A stretch of DNA of 64,000 bases from Cellulomonas humilata. Lineage in GTDB: Bacteria > Actinomycetota > Actinomycetes > Actinomycetales > Cellulomonadaceae. The notes under the pieces are model-generated. The model worked only from the letters and a program-made list of their open reading frames with translations, was not told where the DNA came from and made no database searches. Each line of letters begins with the position of its first letter. Position 1 is the first letter of the stretch. Positions 7,495 through 15,647 of this stretch are shown here, piece after piece. The stretch covers positions 1,227,854 through 1,291,853 of the forward strand of contig NZ_JAUSVB010000001.1 of NCBI RefSeq assembly GCF_030814415.1, in the 5' to 3' direction. The translations under genes and the position numbers were made by a program.

Positions 7495-8273
7495 CGACCG
7501 GGTCCTCATCCTTCTCCGGCGACGACGTGCGCTCCCTGCTCGGCGCCTACGCGCTCGACGCCGTCGACCCCGACGAGCGCGCCGCGGTCGAGCGCCTGGT
7601 CGCCACCGACCCGTCCGCCGCTGCCGAGCTGGCGCAGCTGACCGCTGTCGCCGCGACCCTGGGCGACGCCGTCGCCGGCGAACCCCCGGCCGCCCTGCGC
7701 GCCTCGGTCCTCGACGCGATCGCCGACGTCCCCCAGCTCGGCCCGCTCGCGGGTCCCAGGCACGTCGACCGCTCTGCCGCGACGTCCGACCAGCCCGAGG
7801 TCACCCACCTCGCCGACCGCCGCCGACCGTCGCGCACGCGGTGGCTCGCCGTCGCTGCCGCGGTCGTCGTCGGCGCCGCCGTGCCCACCGCGCTCGCGCT
7901 GCAGCAGGCGCAGCGCGCGAACCAGGCGGAGCAGCAGCAGCAGGCGCTCGCCGACCTGCTGACCGACCCGTCGGCGGTCGTCGTGCACGGTGATGTCACC
8001 GGGGGCGGCGCTGCCACGGCGATCCTCACCGACGACCGCGCGCTGTTCAGCGCGACCGGCCTGCCGGACCCCGGCGACGACAAGGCCTACCAGCTGTGGG
8101 TCGTCGACGCCGACGGCGCCACGTCCGCGGGCGTGCTCGCCGACGACGCCGGCTCGGTCCGTCAGCTGACCGACGACTTCTCGCCGGGCGACGCCCTGGC
8201 GATCACCATCGAACCGGCAGGCGGATCCACCCAGCCGACGACAGACCCCCTGGTCGTCCTGACCAGCACCTGA
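7491..8273 (+). CDS. rskA: anti-sigma-K factor RskA
   Basis: A 260-aa anti-sigma factor. The N-terminal cytoplasmic sigma-binding domain (~10-110, starting DDVRSLLGAYALDAVDPDERAAVE-like) lacks the zinc-binding HxxxCxxC motif, as in RskA. One transmembrane helix is at ~118-140, and the extracytoplasmic domain (~150-258) carries the RskA signature around DKAYQLWVVDADG. It inhibits SigK at the membrane until regulated proteolysis; in M. tuberculosis the system is redox-linked. Start ATGA overlaps the sigK stop. A 48-bp perfect palindrome lies downstream. Confidence 0.9.
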   Translation: MTTGSSSFSGDDVRSLLGAYALDAVDPDERAAVERLVATDPSAAAELAQLTAVAATLGDAVAGEPPAALRASVLDAIADVPQLGPLAGPRHVDRSAATSDQPEVTHLADRRRPSRTRWLAVAAAVVVGAAVPTALALQQAQRANQAEQQQQALADLLTDPSAVVVHGDVTGGGAATAILTDDRALFSATGLPDPGDDKAYQLWVVDADGATSAGVLADDAGSVRQLTDDFSPGDALAITIEPAGGSTQPTTDPLVVLTST

Positions 8274-8379
8274 CCGTCGCGGCACACGCTTCCGGCACCC
8301 TCGAGCTCGGCACTCCGCGCCGGGCTCGGCGTCTGTCGCCACCGAGCTCGACCCCCACCGCCGCGGCGGCGGGATTGGC

Positions 8380-8427
8380 AGTTTCCGACGAGATCGGCAG
8401 TTGCAACTGCCGATCTCGTCGGAAACT
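8380..8427. repeat. 48-bp perfect palindrome
   Basis: Two 24-bp halves are exactly complementary with no spacer: it starts AGTTTCCGACGAGATCGG and the centre is CAGTTGCAACTG. It lies between rskA and the convergent fasciclin gene, which has its own terminator at 8492. It may end rskA transcription, but the length and perfection exceed every other terminator here and suggest a dispersed palindromic repeat. Confidence 0.85.
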
Positions 8428-8491
8428 CACGATCTCGCGCGGCGAGCGGCGGCGGGCGCGGCCGGGCGGCGGCAGTCGCGGCCGGACGCGA

Positions 8492-8527
8492 CGGAGCCCC
8501 CTCGCCGTACCCTGCGAGGGGGCTCCG
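8492..8527. terminator. terminator of fasciclin gene
   Basis: Perfect 14-bp arms (CGGAGCCCCCTCGC and complement) with an 8-nt loop, 75 bp after the fasciclin stop on the minus strand. Confidence 0.8.
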
Positions 8528-8601
8528 CGGCTCGTCCGGCGTCAGGGGTGCCGGGCGTGCGCAGACGGACCGGCTGCCGCAGCGACCGGTCCGCCGGGTC
8601 G

Positions 8602-9276
8602 TCACATCGTCGGCATGAGGACCGAGTCGATGAGGTAGACGGTCGCGTTGGCGGTGTGGACGCCGCCGCAGATGACCTTGGCGCCGTTGACCATGAGGGT
8701 GTCGCCGGAGCCGGTGACCTCGACCGTGCCGCCCTGGACGGTGGTCTGCGTGCCGTCGATCATGTCCGGCGACAGCTGCCCGGGCACCACGTGGTACGTG
8801 AGGATCGAGGAGAGCGTCGCGGAGTCGGTCTTGAGGGCCTCGATGGTCGCGGCGTCGATCTTGGCGAACGCGTCGTCGACCGGCGCGAAGACCGTGAACT
8901 CGTCGCCGTTCAGGGTGTCGACCAGGTTGACGTCCGGGTTGAGCTGGCCGGACACGGCCGCCACGAGCGTGGTGAGCAGCGGGTTGTTCGACGCGGCGAC
9001 GGCGACCGGGTCGGTCGACATGCCCGTCACGGAGCCGGGGCCGTCGGGGACGGCGGCGGCGTAGTCGGCACAGCCGGGGCCGACGAGGTCAGCGGCGGGG
9101 TCGGCGGTCATCGCGTCGTCCATGGGCGTCTCGGTCTCCATGGGCGCCTCCATCGACGCGGACGAGTCGGAGCCTGCGGTGTCGTCGGCCGAGCCCGAGC
9201 TGCAGGCGGTCAGGGCGAGGCCCGTGACGCCGGCGAGCAGGACGGCGGCGATGCGGGTGCGGTTCGTGGTGCGCAT
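8602..9276 (-). CDS. fasciclin-domain lipoprotein (MPT70/MPT83-like)
   Basis: A 224-aa lipoprotein. The signal peptide with lipobox LTAC puts the lipid-modified Cys near residue 25. An acidic, Met/Thr/Ser-rich spacer precedes a single FAS1 domain (~85-224) with the two conserved blocks: [14 protein letters not shown] after H1, and the YHVVPGQL ... [10 protein letters not shown] end. M. tuberculosis homologues MPT70/MPT83 are cell-surface/secreted adhesin-like proteins controlled by SigK. A SigK-type promoter lies 60 bp upstream, divergent from dipZ. Start: ATG 9276 with GGGAGAG RBS; the long open frame upstream is not signal-like. Confidence 0.92.
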   Translation of the reverse strand: MRTTNRTRIAAVLLAGVTGLALTACSSGSADDTAGSDSSASMEAPMETETPMDDAMTADPAADLVGPGCADYAAAVPDGPGSVTGMSTDPVAVAASNNPLLTTLVAAVSGQLNPDVNLVDTLNGDEFTVFAPVDDAFAKIDAATIEALKTDSATLSSILTYHVVPGQLSPDMIDGTQTTVQGGTVEVTGSGDTLMVNGAKVICGGVHTANATVYLIDSVLMPTM

Positions 9277-9336
9277 GGTGGCTCTCCCTTGAATCGTGGT
9301 CCGGGTGGGTACCCGCCCGGTGATCTCTCGGGTGGG

Positions 9337-9363
9337 GTTCGGGGCGGTCCGGGGAGCGGATGG
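9337..9363 (-). promoter_or_regulatory. SigK-type promoter of fasciclin gene
   Basis: On the minus strand: CCATCC (9358-9363) - 16 bp - CGAAC (9337-9341). Same boxes and spacing as the dipZ promoter, in mirror orientation. From memory, mycobacterial SigK promoters read CCATCC-N16/17-CCGAAT. Confidence 0.75.
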
Positions 9364-9410
9364 GTGGGATTGCCGACGACTTCTCGATCCGTTCTCGACC
9401 GCCGTTCGAC

Positions 9411-9437
9411 CCATCCCCGGGGTCCGCGGCGGCGAAC
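9411..9437 (+). promoter_or_regulatory. SigK-type promoter of dipZ
   Basis: CCATCC (9411-9416) - 16 bp - CGAAC (9433-9437). The start codon follows 7 nt later, so the dipZ mRNA is probably leaderless. Confidence 0.75.
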
Positions 9438-9444
9438 CCCGGCC

Positions 9445-11319
9445 ATGGACCTGCTCACGCTCGCGCTCATCGGCCTCGTCGGTGGCCTCATCACCGGCAT
9501 CTCGCCGTGCATCCTGCCTGTGCTGCCCGTGGTGTTCTTCGCGGGCGGCGTGGAGGGTGCACGCGGGCGACCCACAGTGAAGACGGGGAACAACGCCAAG
9601 GGCGCCGCCGGGTCGGTGGGGGCGATGGCGCAACCGTCGTTCCTGTCGGGCGGTGCCGGGTCAGCAGGCGCCGGCTCCGTCGCGACCCTCGACCGGCCCG
9701 TCCCGACGTCGGACGACCGGCGACGTGACCGCGTCGCCGCCCGCCGCCCGTACCTCGTCATCGCAGGGCTGGTCACCAGCTTCACGCTGGTCACCCTCGT
9801 CGGCACGGTGCTGCTCAACCTGCTCGGCCTCCCGCAGGACCTGCTGCGCTGGGCGGGCATCGCGGTGCTGGCACTCCTGGGCCTGGGGCTGCTGGTCCCG
9901 CGGTTCGAGGAGGTCCTGGAGCGTCCGTTCCAGCGGCTGACCCCGAAGCGGGCACCGGGTGCGGCCAGGGGCGGCTTCGTGCTGGGGCTCGGCCTCGGCG
10001 CCGTGTACGTGCCGTGCGCGGGCCCGGTGCTCGCGGCGATCACGGTCGCGGGGGCGACGGGCTCGGTGGGTCCGGGCACGGTCGTCCTGACGGTGTCGTT
10101 CGCGCTCGGTGCCGCGATCCCGCTGCTGATCCTCGCGCTCGCGGGTCGCAAGGTGGCCGAGCGCATCGCCGCGTTCCGCACGCACCAGCGGGGGATCCGG
10201 GCGGCGGGCGGGGTGCTGATGATCGCGCTGGCCCTCGCGCTGGCGTTCAACCTCACCGACGCGATCCAGCGCGCTCTGCCCGGCTACACAGAGTCGCTGC
10301 AGGCGTCGGTCGCCGCCAACGAGACGGTGCGTGAGCAGCTCGACCTCGGCGGGCTGGTCACGGACGAGAACCGGCAGCTGGCGCAGTGCACCAACAGCTC
10401 CGCGGAGCTGGAGGACTGCGGGCCGGCGCCGGCGATCCGAGGTATCGATACCTGGCTGAACACGCCGGACGGTGCGCCGGTCGATCTGGCGGACCTGCGG
10501 GGCAAGGTCGTGCTGCTCGACTTCTGGGCGTACTCCTGCATCAACTGCCAGCGCTCGGTCCCGCACGTGACGGCGTGGGAGGAGGCGTACCGCGACGACG
10601 GCCTGGTCGTCATCGGCGTGCACACCCCCGAGTACGCGTTCGAGCGCGAGACCCGCAACGTCGTCGACGGTGCGCAGCGGCTGGGCATCACATACCCGGT
10701 GGCGCAGGACAACGCGTACGCCACGTGGACCGCGTACCGGAACCGGTACTGGCCGGCGCACTACCTGATCGACGCCGACGGCCAGGTCCGCCAGGTGTCC
10801 CAGGGCGAGGGCGGCTACGCCCGCACGGAGTCCCTGATCCGCGAGCTGCTCCAGCAGGCCGATCCGGGGGTGGACCTGCCGGCCCGCACCCAGGTGGACG
10901 ACACGACGCCCGAGGGTGACGTGACGCCGGAGACGTTCCTGTCGGTGAGCAAGAAGTCGAACGTGGCCGGCGACTACCGCGAGGGGGAGGCCACCTACAC
11001 GCTCCCGCAGGACCAGGCGGCGGACACCGTGTCGTTCGGCGGCACGTGGACGACGGACTACCAGGGGGCGACGGCGGGCGCCGATGCTGCGCTGCGTCTG
11101 CGCTACCACGCGAAGGTCGTGCAGGTGGTGCTCGGAGGATCCGGGAGCGTCCGGGCGACCGTTCGGGCCGAGGACGGGCAGGTGGTGGACCGCGTGGAGG
11201 TGGCCGTCAGCGGCTCGCCGCGGGCATACTCGCTGGTCACCGACGAGTCCGTGGGTCGTGGGACCCTCGAGCTGTCCGTCTCCGAGGGGGTCCAGGCCTT
11301 CTCGTTCACGTTCGGGTGA
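9445..11319 (+). CDS. dipZ: DipZ: CcdA/DsbD-type membrane domain fused to thioredoxin-like domain
   Basis: A 624-aa three-part thiol-disulfide protein. The N-terminal CcdA-like membrane domain has its two redox cysteines in SPCILP (C22) and VPCAGP (C191). A long glycine-rich loop of about 60 residues separates the first two helices. A TlpA/thioredoxin-like extracytoplasmic domain (~330-480) has the CxxC site SCINC (C365/C368). A C-terminal beta-sandwich (~500-624) resembles a carbohydrate-binding module, as in M. tuberculosis DipZ (Rv2874). The protein carries reductant across the membrane to extracytoplasmic substrates. It is in the SigK regulon with the divergent fasciclin lipoprotein, which suggests redox quality control of secreted proteins. 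Confidence 0.93.
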   Translation: MDLLTLALIGLVGGLITGISPCILPVLPVVFFAGGVEGARGRPTVKTGNNAKGAAGSVGAMAQPSFLSGGAGSAGAGSVATLDRPVPTSDDRRRDRVAARRPYLVIAGLVTSFTLVTLVGTVLLNLLGLPQDLLRWAGIAVLALLGLGLLVPRFEEVLERPFQRLTPKRAPGAARGGFVLGLGLGAVYVPCAGPVLAAITVAGATGSVGPGTVVLTVSFALGAAIPLLILALAGRKVAERIAAFRTHQRGIRAAGGVLMIALALALAFNLTDAIQRALPGYTESLQASVAANETVREQLDLGGLVTDENRQLAQCTNSSAELEDCGPAPAIRGIDTWLNTPDGAPVDLADLRGKVVLLDFWAYSCINCQRSVPHVTAWEEAYRDDGLVVIGVHTPEYAFERETRNVVDGAQRLGITYPVAQDNAYATWTAYRNRYWPAHYLIDADGQVRQVSQGEGGYARTESLIRELLQQADPGVDLPARTQVDDTTPEGDVTPETFLSVSKKSNVAGDYREGEATYTLPQDQAADTVSFGGTWTTDYQGATAGADAALRLRYHAKVVQVVLGGSGSVRATVRAEDGQVVDRVEVAVSGSPRAYSLVTDESVGRGTLELSVSEGVQAFSFTFG

Positions 11320-11429
11320 ACGCCCACGCGGAGTCCCGCGAAACTATCGGTGATACGCCCGACCGGGTGAAATGGACGGATGTCCGATTTTGGTCTGTTG
11401 ACACGCTTCCACGGACTCTCATGTTGCTC

Positions 11430-11435
11430 TAATGT
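11430..11435 (+). promoter_or_regulatory. -10 element of the riboswitch transcript
   Basis: TAATGT ends ~7 nt before the aptamer, so the RNA would begin right at the riboswitch. A TTGACA lies at 11398-11403 but is 26 bp away, too far for a normal -35. Confidence 0.5.
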
Positions 11436-11441
11436 CTGACT

Positions 11442-11517
11442 TGTCAGCGAAAACGGCAAACCCTCTGCGAAGAGGGGACGCAAAGCCACGGGACCTACAT
11501 GGTCAGCCGGGCTACCG
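11442..11517 (+). ncRNA. cyclic-di-GMP-I (GEMM-I) riboswitch aptamer
   Basis: Shows the conserved GEMM-I blocks in order. GGCAAACC is followed by helix P2 CCCTCT/AGAGGG closed by the GNRA tetraloop GCGA (11467-11470). The invariant GACGCAAAGCC (11477-11487) comes next, then a hairpin GACC/GGTC and the 3' strand AGCCGGGCTACCG. The GNRA loop and AGCCGGG segment are the expected tertiary docking partners. By hand alignment to Vibrio Vc2, the position matching G20 is G, which favours c-di-GMP over cGAMP. The only gene in cis before a terminator is a 48-codon ORF. Confidence 0.93.
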
Positions 11518-11521
11518 AACA

Positions 11522-11534
11522 GACAGGACCTGTC
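11522..11534 (+). promoter_or_regulatory. candidate expression platform hairpin
   Basis: GACAG-GAC-CTGTC sits directly against the ATG at 11535. It would hide the AGGA Shine-Dalgarno sequence (11525-11528), pointing to translational control by the riboswitch. Confidence 0.45.
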
Positions 11535-11681
11535 ATGGACCAGCGTGGGTACTCAGCAGACCCGTCCGAGACCTCCACCCCGGCTTTTCCGGCCCCTCGC
11601 GTCAAGGCGTGGGCCGGGCTCGCTGCTCGTCGCAGCGTGATCGAGCTGGTGCCGGCGCAGCGCGAGCACGCGGCGGCCTGA
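11535..11681 (+). CDS. 48-aa protein under the c-di-GMP riboswitch, unknown
   Basis: A small ORF starting MDQRGYSADPSETSTPAFPA and ending QREHAAA. It is placed exactly downstream of the aptamer and an RBS-sequestering hairpin and is closed by a strong terminator, so it is the only product of the riboswitch transcript. It has no membrane segment, signal peptide or cysteine. A Pro/Ser/Thr-rich N-terminal half precedes an amphipathic, Arg-rich helix (VKAWAGLAARRSVIELV). I recognise no family. It could be a c-di-GMP-controlled small effector, or a dispensable ORF with the RNA itself acting. Confidence 0.6.
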   Translation: MDQRGYSADPSETSTPAFPAPRVKAWAGLAARRSVIELVPAQREHAAA

Positions 11682-11716
11682 GAGCGGTCGCATTCCGCGA
11701 TCAACGACGTTCTTCC

Positions 11717-11752
11717 CAGAACCCCCCGGCCCCATCGGGCCGGGGGGTTCTG
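11717..11752. terminator. terminator of riboswitch transcript
   Basis: Perfect 16-bp arms (CAGAACCCCCCGGCCC and complement) with loop CATC, 35 nt after the 48-aa ORF. Confidence 0.9.
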
Positions 11753-11867
11753 CGATGTCGCAGGTCAGGCGTGTGTGTGAACATTCTCGCAATTCGGGCG
11801 ACTCGTCGGTTAGCCTCTGCCCAGCGGGCTAGCCAGTAGAGGACAGCCGCCGTTGAGAGAAGGTCAC

Positions 11868-12248
11868 ATGGACAGCTTTGCACAGTGGTTCTGGCTGCTG
11901 ATCTGGTGGTTCCTGTTCTTCGCCTACCTCGTCATCCTGTTCCAGATCATCGGGGACCTCTTCCGTGACCACGCGCTCAGCGGGTGGTGGAAGGCCGTCT
12001 GGATCATCTTCTTGATCGTCGTCCCATTCCTCACGGCCTTGATCTACATCATCGCCCGGGGCAAGGGGATGGCGGAGCGACAGATGCAGGCCGTGCAGCA
12101 GGCCAAGTCGGACACTGACAGCTACATCCGCGAGGTCGCCGCGGGTAAGTCGCCGGCGGAGCACATCGCCGACGCCAAGGCTCTCCTCGACGCGGGCACG
12201 ATCGACCAGAACGAGTTCAACCAGCTGAAGGCCAAGGCGCTGGCCTGA
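11868..12248 (+). CDS. PLDc_N / SHOCT-domain membrane protein
   Basis: A 126-aa protein with two transmembrane helices (~5-30 and ~42-62) of the phospholipase D N-terminal (PLDc_N) type, a charged stretch, and a C-terminal SHOCT motif (~95-124, PAEHIADAKALLDAGTIDQNEFNQLKAKAL). SHOCT is a short oligomerisation motif. Start ATG 11868 with AGAAGG 8 nt upstream, preferred over the TTG five codons earlier. TAGCCT at 11811-11816 could be its -10. The role in the membrane is unassigned. Confidence 0.88.
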   Translation: MDSFAQWFWLLIWWFLFFAYLVILFQIIGDLFRDHALSGWWKAVWIIFLIVVPFLTALIYIIARGKGMAERQMQAVQQAKSDTDSYIREVAAGKSPAEHIADAKALLDAGTIDQNEFNQLKAKALA

Positions 12249-12258
12249 CGAGTTCGAC

Positions 12259-12295
12259 CCTCCGGGCCGGTACCGCACAGGTGCCGGCCCGGAGG
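12259..12295. terminator. bidirectional terminator between convergent genes
   Basis: Perfect 12-bp arms (CCTCCGGGCCGG and complement), 13-nt loop, between the SHOCT gene and the convergent flippase-like gene. Confidence 0.8.
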
Positions 12296-12300
12296 TGTGT

Positions 12301-14856
12301 CTAGAGCTCGCCGGTCTTCTGCAGGTAGCGCATGGCCGCCCAGCCGATCGGGATGCGCAGCCAGTAGGTGGCCACCCGGAACAGCACCGCGATCGACGTG
12401 GCGATACCGGCGTTGATGCCGGTGATGCTGGTGAGCGTGCCGGCGAGGGCCAGCTCGATGGTGCCCATGCCGCCGGGGGTGGGCACGAGGGCGCCCGCGG
12501 TGTTGCCGGCGAGGTAGACGAGGGCCACCTGGATCAGGCTGGCCTCCTGGCCGAACGCGGCGAGGCTCGCGTCGAACGCGAAGATGAAGCCGAGCGTCAT
12601 CAGCAGGTTGCCGGCGACCGCCAGCGCCAGGCGCCACGGCTGACCGAGGACCTCGATGAGCCGGGGCCAGGTCTGCCGCAGGGTTGGCATGGTCTTGGCG
12701 AGCACCCACTGGCGCACCTTGGGCACCAGCAGGCCGGACGCGATGAGCGCGGCGACGATCCCGATGGCGAACAGCACGGCGGGCGAGATCGGCAGGGCGG
12801 ACTCGTTGGAGCCGGACGCGATGCTGAGCACCAGGAGCAGCGCGAGGGTCACCACGAACTGGCTCACCTGGACCAGGGCGACGGTCGCCGCGGCGAGGCT
12901 CGTCGAGACGCCGCGGCGGGTGAGCATCCGCAGGTTGAGCGCGGCGGGGCCGATGCCGGCCGGGGCGGCCAGCCCGACGAACGTCGCGGCGGTCTGCACC
13001 AGCGTCGCGCGCCAGAAGGGCAGCTTGACCGGGGAGAACGCGACGAACGCCAGGGCGGCGCCGAACAGGGTGACCAGGCCGAGCGCGAACGCGACGACCG
13101 TCCAGCGCCAGTCGCCCGCAGCGAGCGCGGAGGTGATCTCCTCGACGTTGATGCTGGTGATGACGAAGACGATCGCGGCGATCGGCACGACGATGGTCAG
13201 CACCGTCCGGGCGCCGAACCGGACCAGCTGCTGCGGCTCGACGTCGGCCTCGGGCAGGTGGGCGACGAGCGCGGACCGCAGCTCGGCCAGCACCTTCTTG
13301 TTCGCGCGCATCTCGTCACGCGTGAGACGCGGCAGCGTGATCATCTGCAGGAGCGGGCCGATCGCGGCGATGTGCTCGTCGGGCAGGACGGTGGCCGCGG
13401 AGTCGAGCGCACGCGTCGCGCCGACGCGCAGGGCGAGCAGCGCCAGCAGCTGGGTGACGTCCATCCGCCGCGCCAGGTCGGACGACGCGACGTCGCCCTG
13501 CTCCCAGCTGGTCAGCCAGACGATCGGGCGGCCGACGACGGTCTCGACGAGCAGGACGTCGCTGGTCAGCGAGCGGTGCGCGATCCCGGCGTCGTGCGCG
13601 AGCTGCAGCTGGGCCCAGATCTCCTGGAGCACCTCGTCGGTGAGCTGGTCGGCGTCGAGGTCGCTCAGCGGCACCGCGCGGTCGGGGCGCTCCTGCACCA
13701 GCAGCATCGAGTCGTCCGCCTCGGCGATGCTCAGCAGCCGGGGCGTGCGGACCCCGGCGGCGCGGGCGGCGTAGGCGAGCAGCGCGGCGCGCTCGGCGGC
13801 CTGGCGCAGCGAGACGACCGAGCGGCCCTCGATCCCGCGCATCCGCAGGGACCGCCAGAGCCGGTTGAGCATGCCGACCACCTGGCGGTCGCCGTCGACG
13901 ACGACGAGGTCGAGCTCCTCGCCGTCGCGCGTCGTCAGCTCGTACAGGCGGTGGTCGGTGGAGCGGGTCAGCGCGCGGGCGGCCTGGTCGCCGTCGAGCG
14001 GGGTGTCGTGGGCGGACTCCTCGGTGGTCGAGTCGGCCACCCGCAGCAGCCGCACGGGCTCGAACCCGGCCCGCCGGACGCCCGCGACGAGGCTCTCCCC
14101 GTATGCCCGCTCGGACAGCACGCCCGACAGGTACCGGACGCCGAGACCGGTCACGCGTCCGATCAGGAACGAGACGACGAGGCCGGGCAGCGACACCCCG
14201 GCGGTGATCAGCAGCACGCCGACGGCGATCCAGAGCAGGTTCCACGACCACTTGACGGTGCGGCGCCGACCGCGCGGCCCGACCACGGTGAGCAGGCCGA
14301 CCAGCAGCGCGACGTACCCGGGGAGCGTGACCACCCACTGGCCGTTCGCCCGGATGGACATCCCGATGACCAGCTCCGTGGAGCCGAACGTCTCGATGGC
14401 CCACAGCGCGGCGATGTTGAGGACCAGTGCCACGAACGCCGCGATCAGGCCCTCGAGCAGCTGCCGGCCCAGCCGCCGGAACGCCAGCTCGGTGATGACG
14501 GCGAGCGGGACGGCGAGCGTCACGAACATCTCGAGGCCGACGCGGGGGACGAACAGGATCCGGTTGAGCAGGCTGGCGAACCCCTGGACGTCCTCGGCCA
14601 CGCCGGTCGTCGTGTTGTGCGCGTAGGTGGCCAGGACCAGGACGAGCGCGATGCCGAGGACCGACAGCACCATGGCCAGCAGGTCGCTCGGGTGGTGCAC
14701 ACGGACCGCGGGCACGTCGACGATCTCGATGCCGGACGTGTCGGACGGGTCAGGAGCGGGGGATTCGGCGCCGGGTCCGGGCTCGCCGACGGGCGCGGGG
14801 ACGTCGACGGTGGCACCCGCGTCGACGTCCGCGCGGCTGGCGGGCGTCGCGGACAT
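12301..14856 (-). CDS. large membrane protein: kinase-like middle plus lysyl-PG-synthase-type flippase domain
   Basis: An 851-aa protein. A charged N-terminus (~1-55) is followed by about six transmembrane helices (~58-235). A cytoplasmic region (~245-530) with a degenerate protein-kinase/aminoglycoside-phosphotransferase fold comes next; it has LLVQERPDR as hinge-like and AHRSLTSDVLL where active kinases have HxDxxxxN. A C-terminal polytopic domain (~545-845) is of the lysylphosphatidylglycerol synthase TM (UPF0104) family, with the conserved VPTPGGMGTIEL motif near 795. There is no aminoacyl-transferase domain. It is probably a lipid or glycolipid transporter, with the kinase-like part as regulator. 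Leaderless from TAGACT. Confidence 0.8.
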   Translation of the reverse strand: MSATPASRADVDAGATVDVPAPVGEPGPGAESPAPDPSDTSGIEIVDVPAVRVHHPSDLLAMVLSVLGIALVLVLATYAHNTTTGVAEDVQGFASLLNRILFVPRVGLEMFVTLAVPLAVITELAFRRLGRQLLEGLIAAFVALVLNIAALWAIETFGSTELVIGMSIRANGQWVVTLPGYVALLVGLLTVVGPRGRRRTVKWSWNLLWIAVGVLLITAGVSLPGLVVSFLIGRVTGLGVRYLSGVLSERAYGESLVAGVRRAGFEPVRLLRVADSTTEESAHDTPLDGDQAARALTRSTDHRLYELTTRDGEELDLVVVDGDRQVVGMLNRLWRSLRMRGIEGRSVVSLRQAAERAALLAYAARAAGVRTPRLLSIAEADDSMLLVQERPDRAVPLSDLDADQLTDEVLQEIWAQLQLAHDAGIAHRSLTSDVLLVETVVGRPIVWLTSWEQGDVASSDLARRMDVTQLLALLALRVGATRALDSAATVLPDEHIAAIGPLLQMITLPRLTRDEMRANKKVLAELRSALVAHLPEADVEPQQLVRFGARTVLTIVVPIAAIVFVITSINVEEITSALAAGDWRWTVVAFALGLVTLFGAALAFVAFSPVKLPFWRATLVQTAATFVGLAAPAGIGPAALNLRMLTRRGVSTSLAAATVALVQVSQFVVTLALLLVLSIASGSNESALPISPAVLFAIGIVAALIASGLLVPKVRQWVLAKTMPTLRQTWPRLIEVLGQPWRLALAVAGNLLMTLGFIFAFDASLAAFGQEASLIQVALVYLAGNTAGALVPTPGGMGTIELALAGTLTSITGINAGIATSIAVLFRVATYWLRIPIGWAAMRYLQKTGEL

Positions 14857-14863
14857 ACGGGCG

Positions 14864-14869
14864 AGTCTA
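14864..14869 (-). promoter_or_regulatory. -10 element, leaderless promoter
   Basis: TAGACT on the minus strand ends 7 nt before the ATG at 14856. Confidence 0.55.
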
Positions 14870-15040
14870 GGCAGCCGTGCCGCATACGCCCGTCAGGGCG
14901 GGTCCGCGCCGTCGTTCTGCTGGTTGACCTGCCGGTTCGGAGGTCTGCGCGCGTCGGGGTGCTTCGTCCGGGTCGTCCACTACCGTGACGCTCGAACGCT
15001 CTTGCCGCTCGCGTCGAACCGACTCCCTGTGGAGGCACCG

Positions 15041-15631
15041 ATGTCAGACGACCTGACCACCGCCGACATCTCGTCCGCGCTGAGCCGCAGCTGGTGGCTC
15101 CCGGTGCTGCGCGGGGTGGTGCTGCTGGTCCTGGGCCTGCTCATGCTCGTGCAGCCGCTGTGGTCGGTGACGGCTCTCGTCTGGATCTTCGGCATCTTCG
15201 CCATCCTCGACGGGATCGTCGCCGTGGTGGAGTGGTTCGTGAACCGCAAGGACCCCGGGGCGGGGTGGTTCCTGCTGTCCGGGCTCTTCAGTCTCACGAT
15301 CGGCATCGTGGTCGTGGTCTGGACCCCCGAGACCGCCCAGATCCTCTTCTACCTGATCGCCGGCTGGGTGCTGATCCTCGGGATCCTCGGGATCATCGCG
15401 GCGGTCGTCCTGTATCGGGCGCGGGACGCCGGCTGGTACTGGGTGCTGACCTTCGGGCTGGTGAACTTCCTGTTCGGCCTGCTGATGCTGACGCACCCGC
15501 AGACGGTCGTCTCGGTGGTCGTCGTGCTGCTGGGCATCTTCGCTTTCGTCGGCGGCGTCATCCTGATCGTCAGCGGGTTCGCGACGAAGGGCGCGGTCCG
15601 GGAGCTGGGCACCCCTTCGGCGGACGTCTGA
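15041..15631 (+). CDS. HdeD-family (DUF308) membrane protein
   Basis: A 196-aa protein with six predicted transmembrane helices built from repeated two-helix units; helices are about 22-45, 48-68, 77-97, 101-123, 133-152 and 156-180. This is the DUF308/HdeD pattern. HdeD of E. coli is linked to acid resistance; in actinobacteria the role is unknown. Start ATG with TGGAGG 9 nt upstream; TACCGT at 14980-14985 may be the -10. The frame upstream of this start is antisense noise. Confidence 0.85.
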   Translation: MSDDLTTADISSALSRSWWLPVLRGVVLLVLGLLMLVQPLWSVTALVWIFGIFAILDGIVAVVEWFVNRKDPGAGWFLLSGLFSLTIGIVVVVWTPETAQILFYLIAGWVLILGILGIIAAVVLYRARDAGWYWVLTFGLVNFLFGLLMLTHPQTVVSVVVVLLGIFAFVGGVILIVSGFATKGAVRELGTPSADV

Positions 15632-15647
15632 GGCTCAGCTCAGAGGC

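Noticed and set aside
11398..11403. TTGACA as the -35 box of the riboswitch promoter
   Set aside because: The spacing to TAATGT is 26 bp, too long for a standard promoter.
12295..14988. Very long open frame on the plus strand opposite the flippase-like gene
   Set aside because: Composition is antisense GC-rich noise (Gly/Arg/Asp/Gln repeats); the minus strand encodes clear transmembrane domains.
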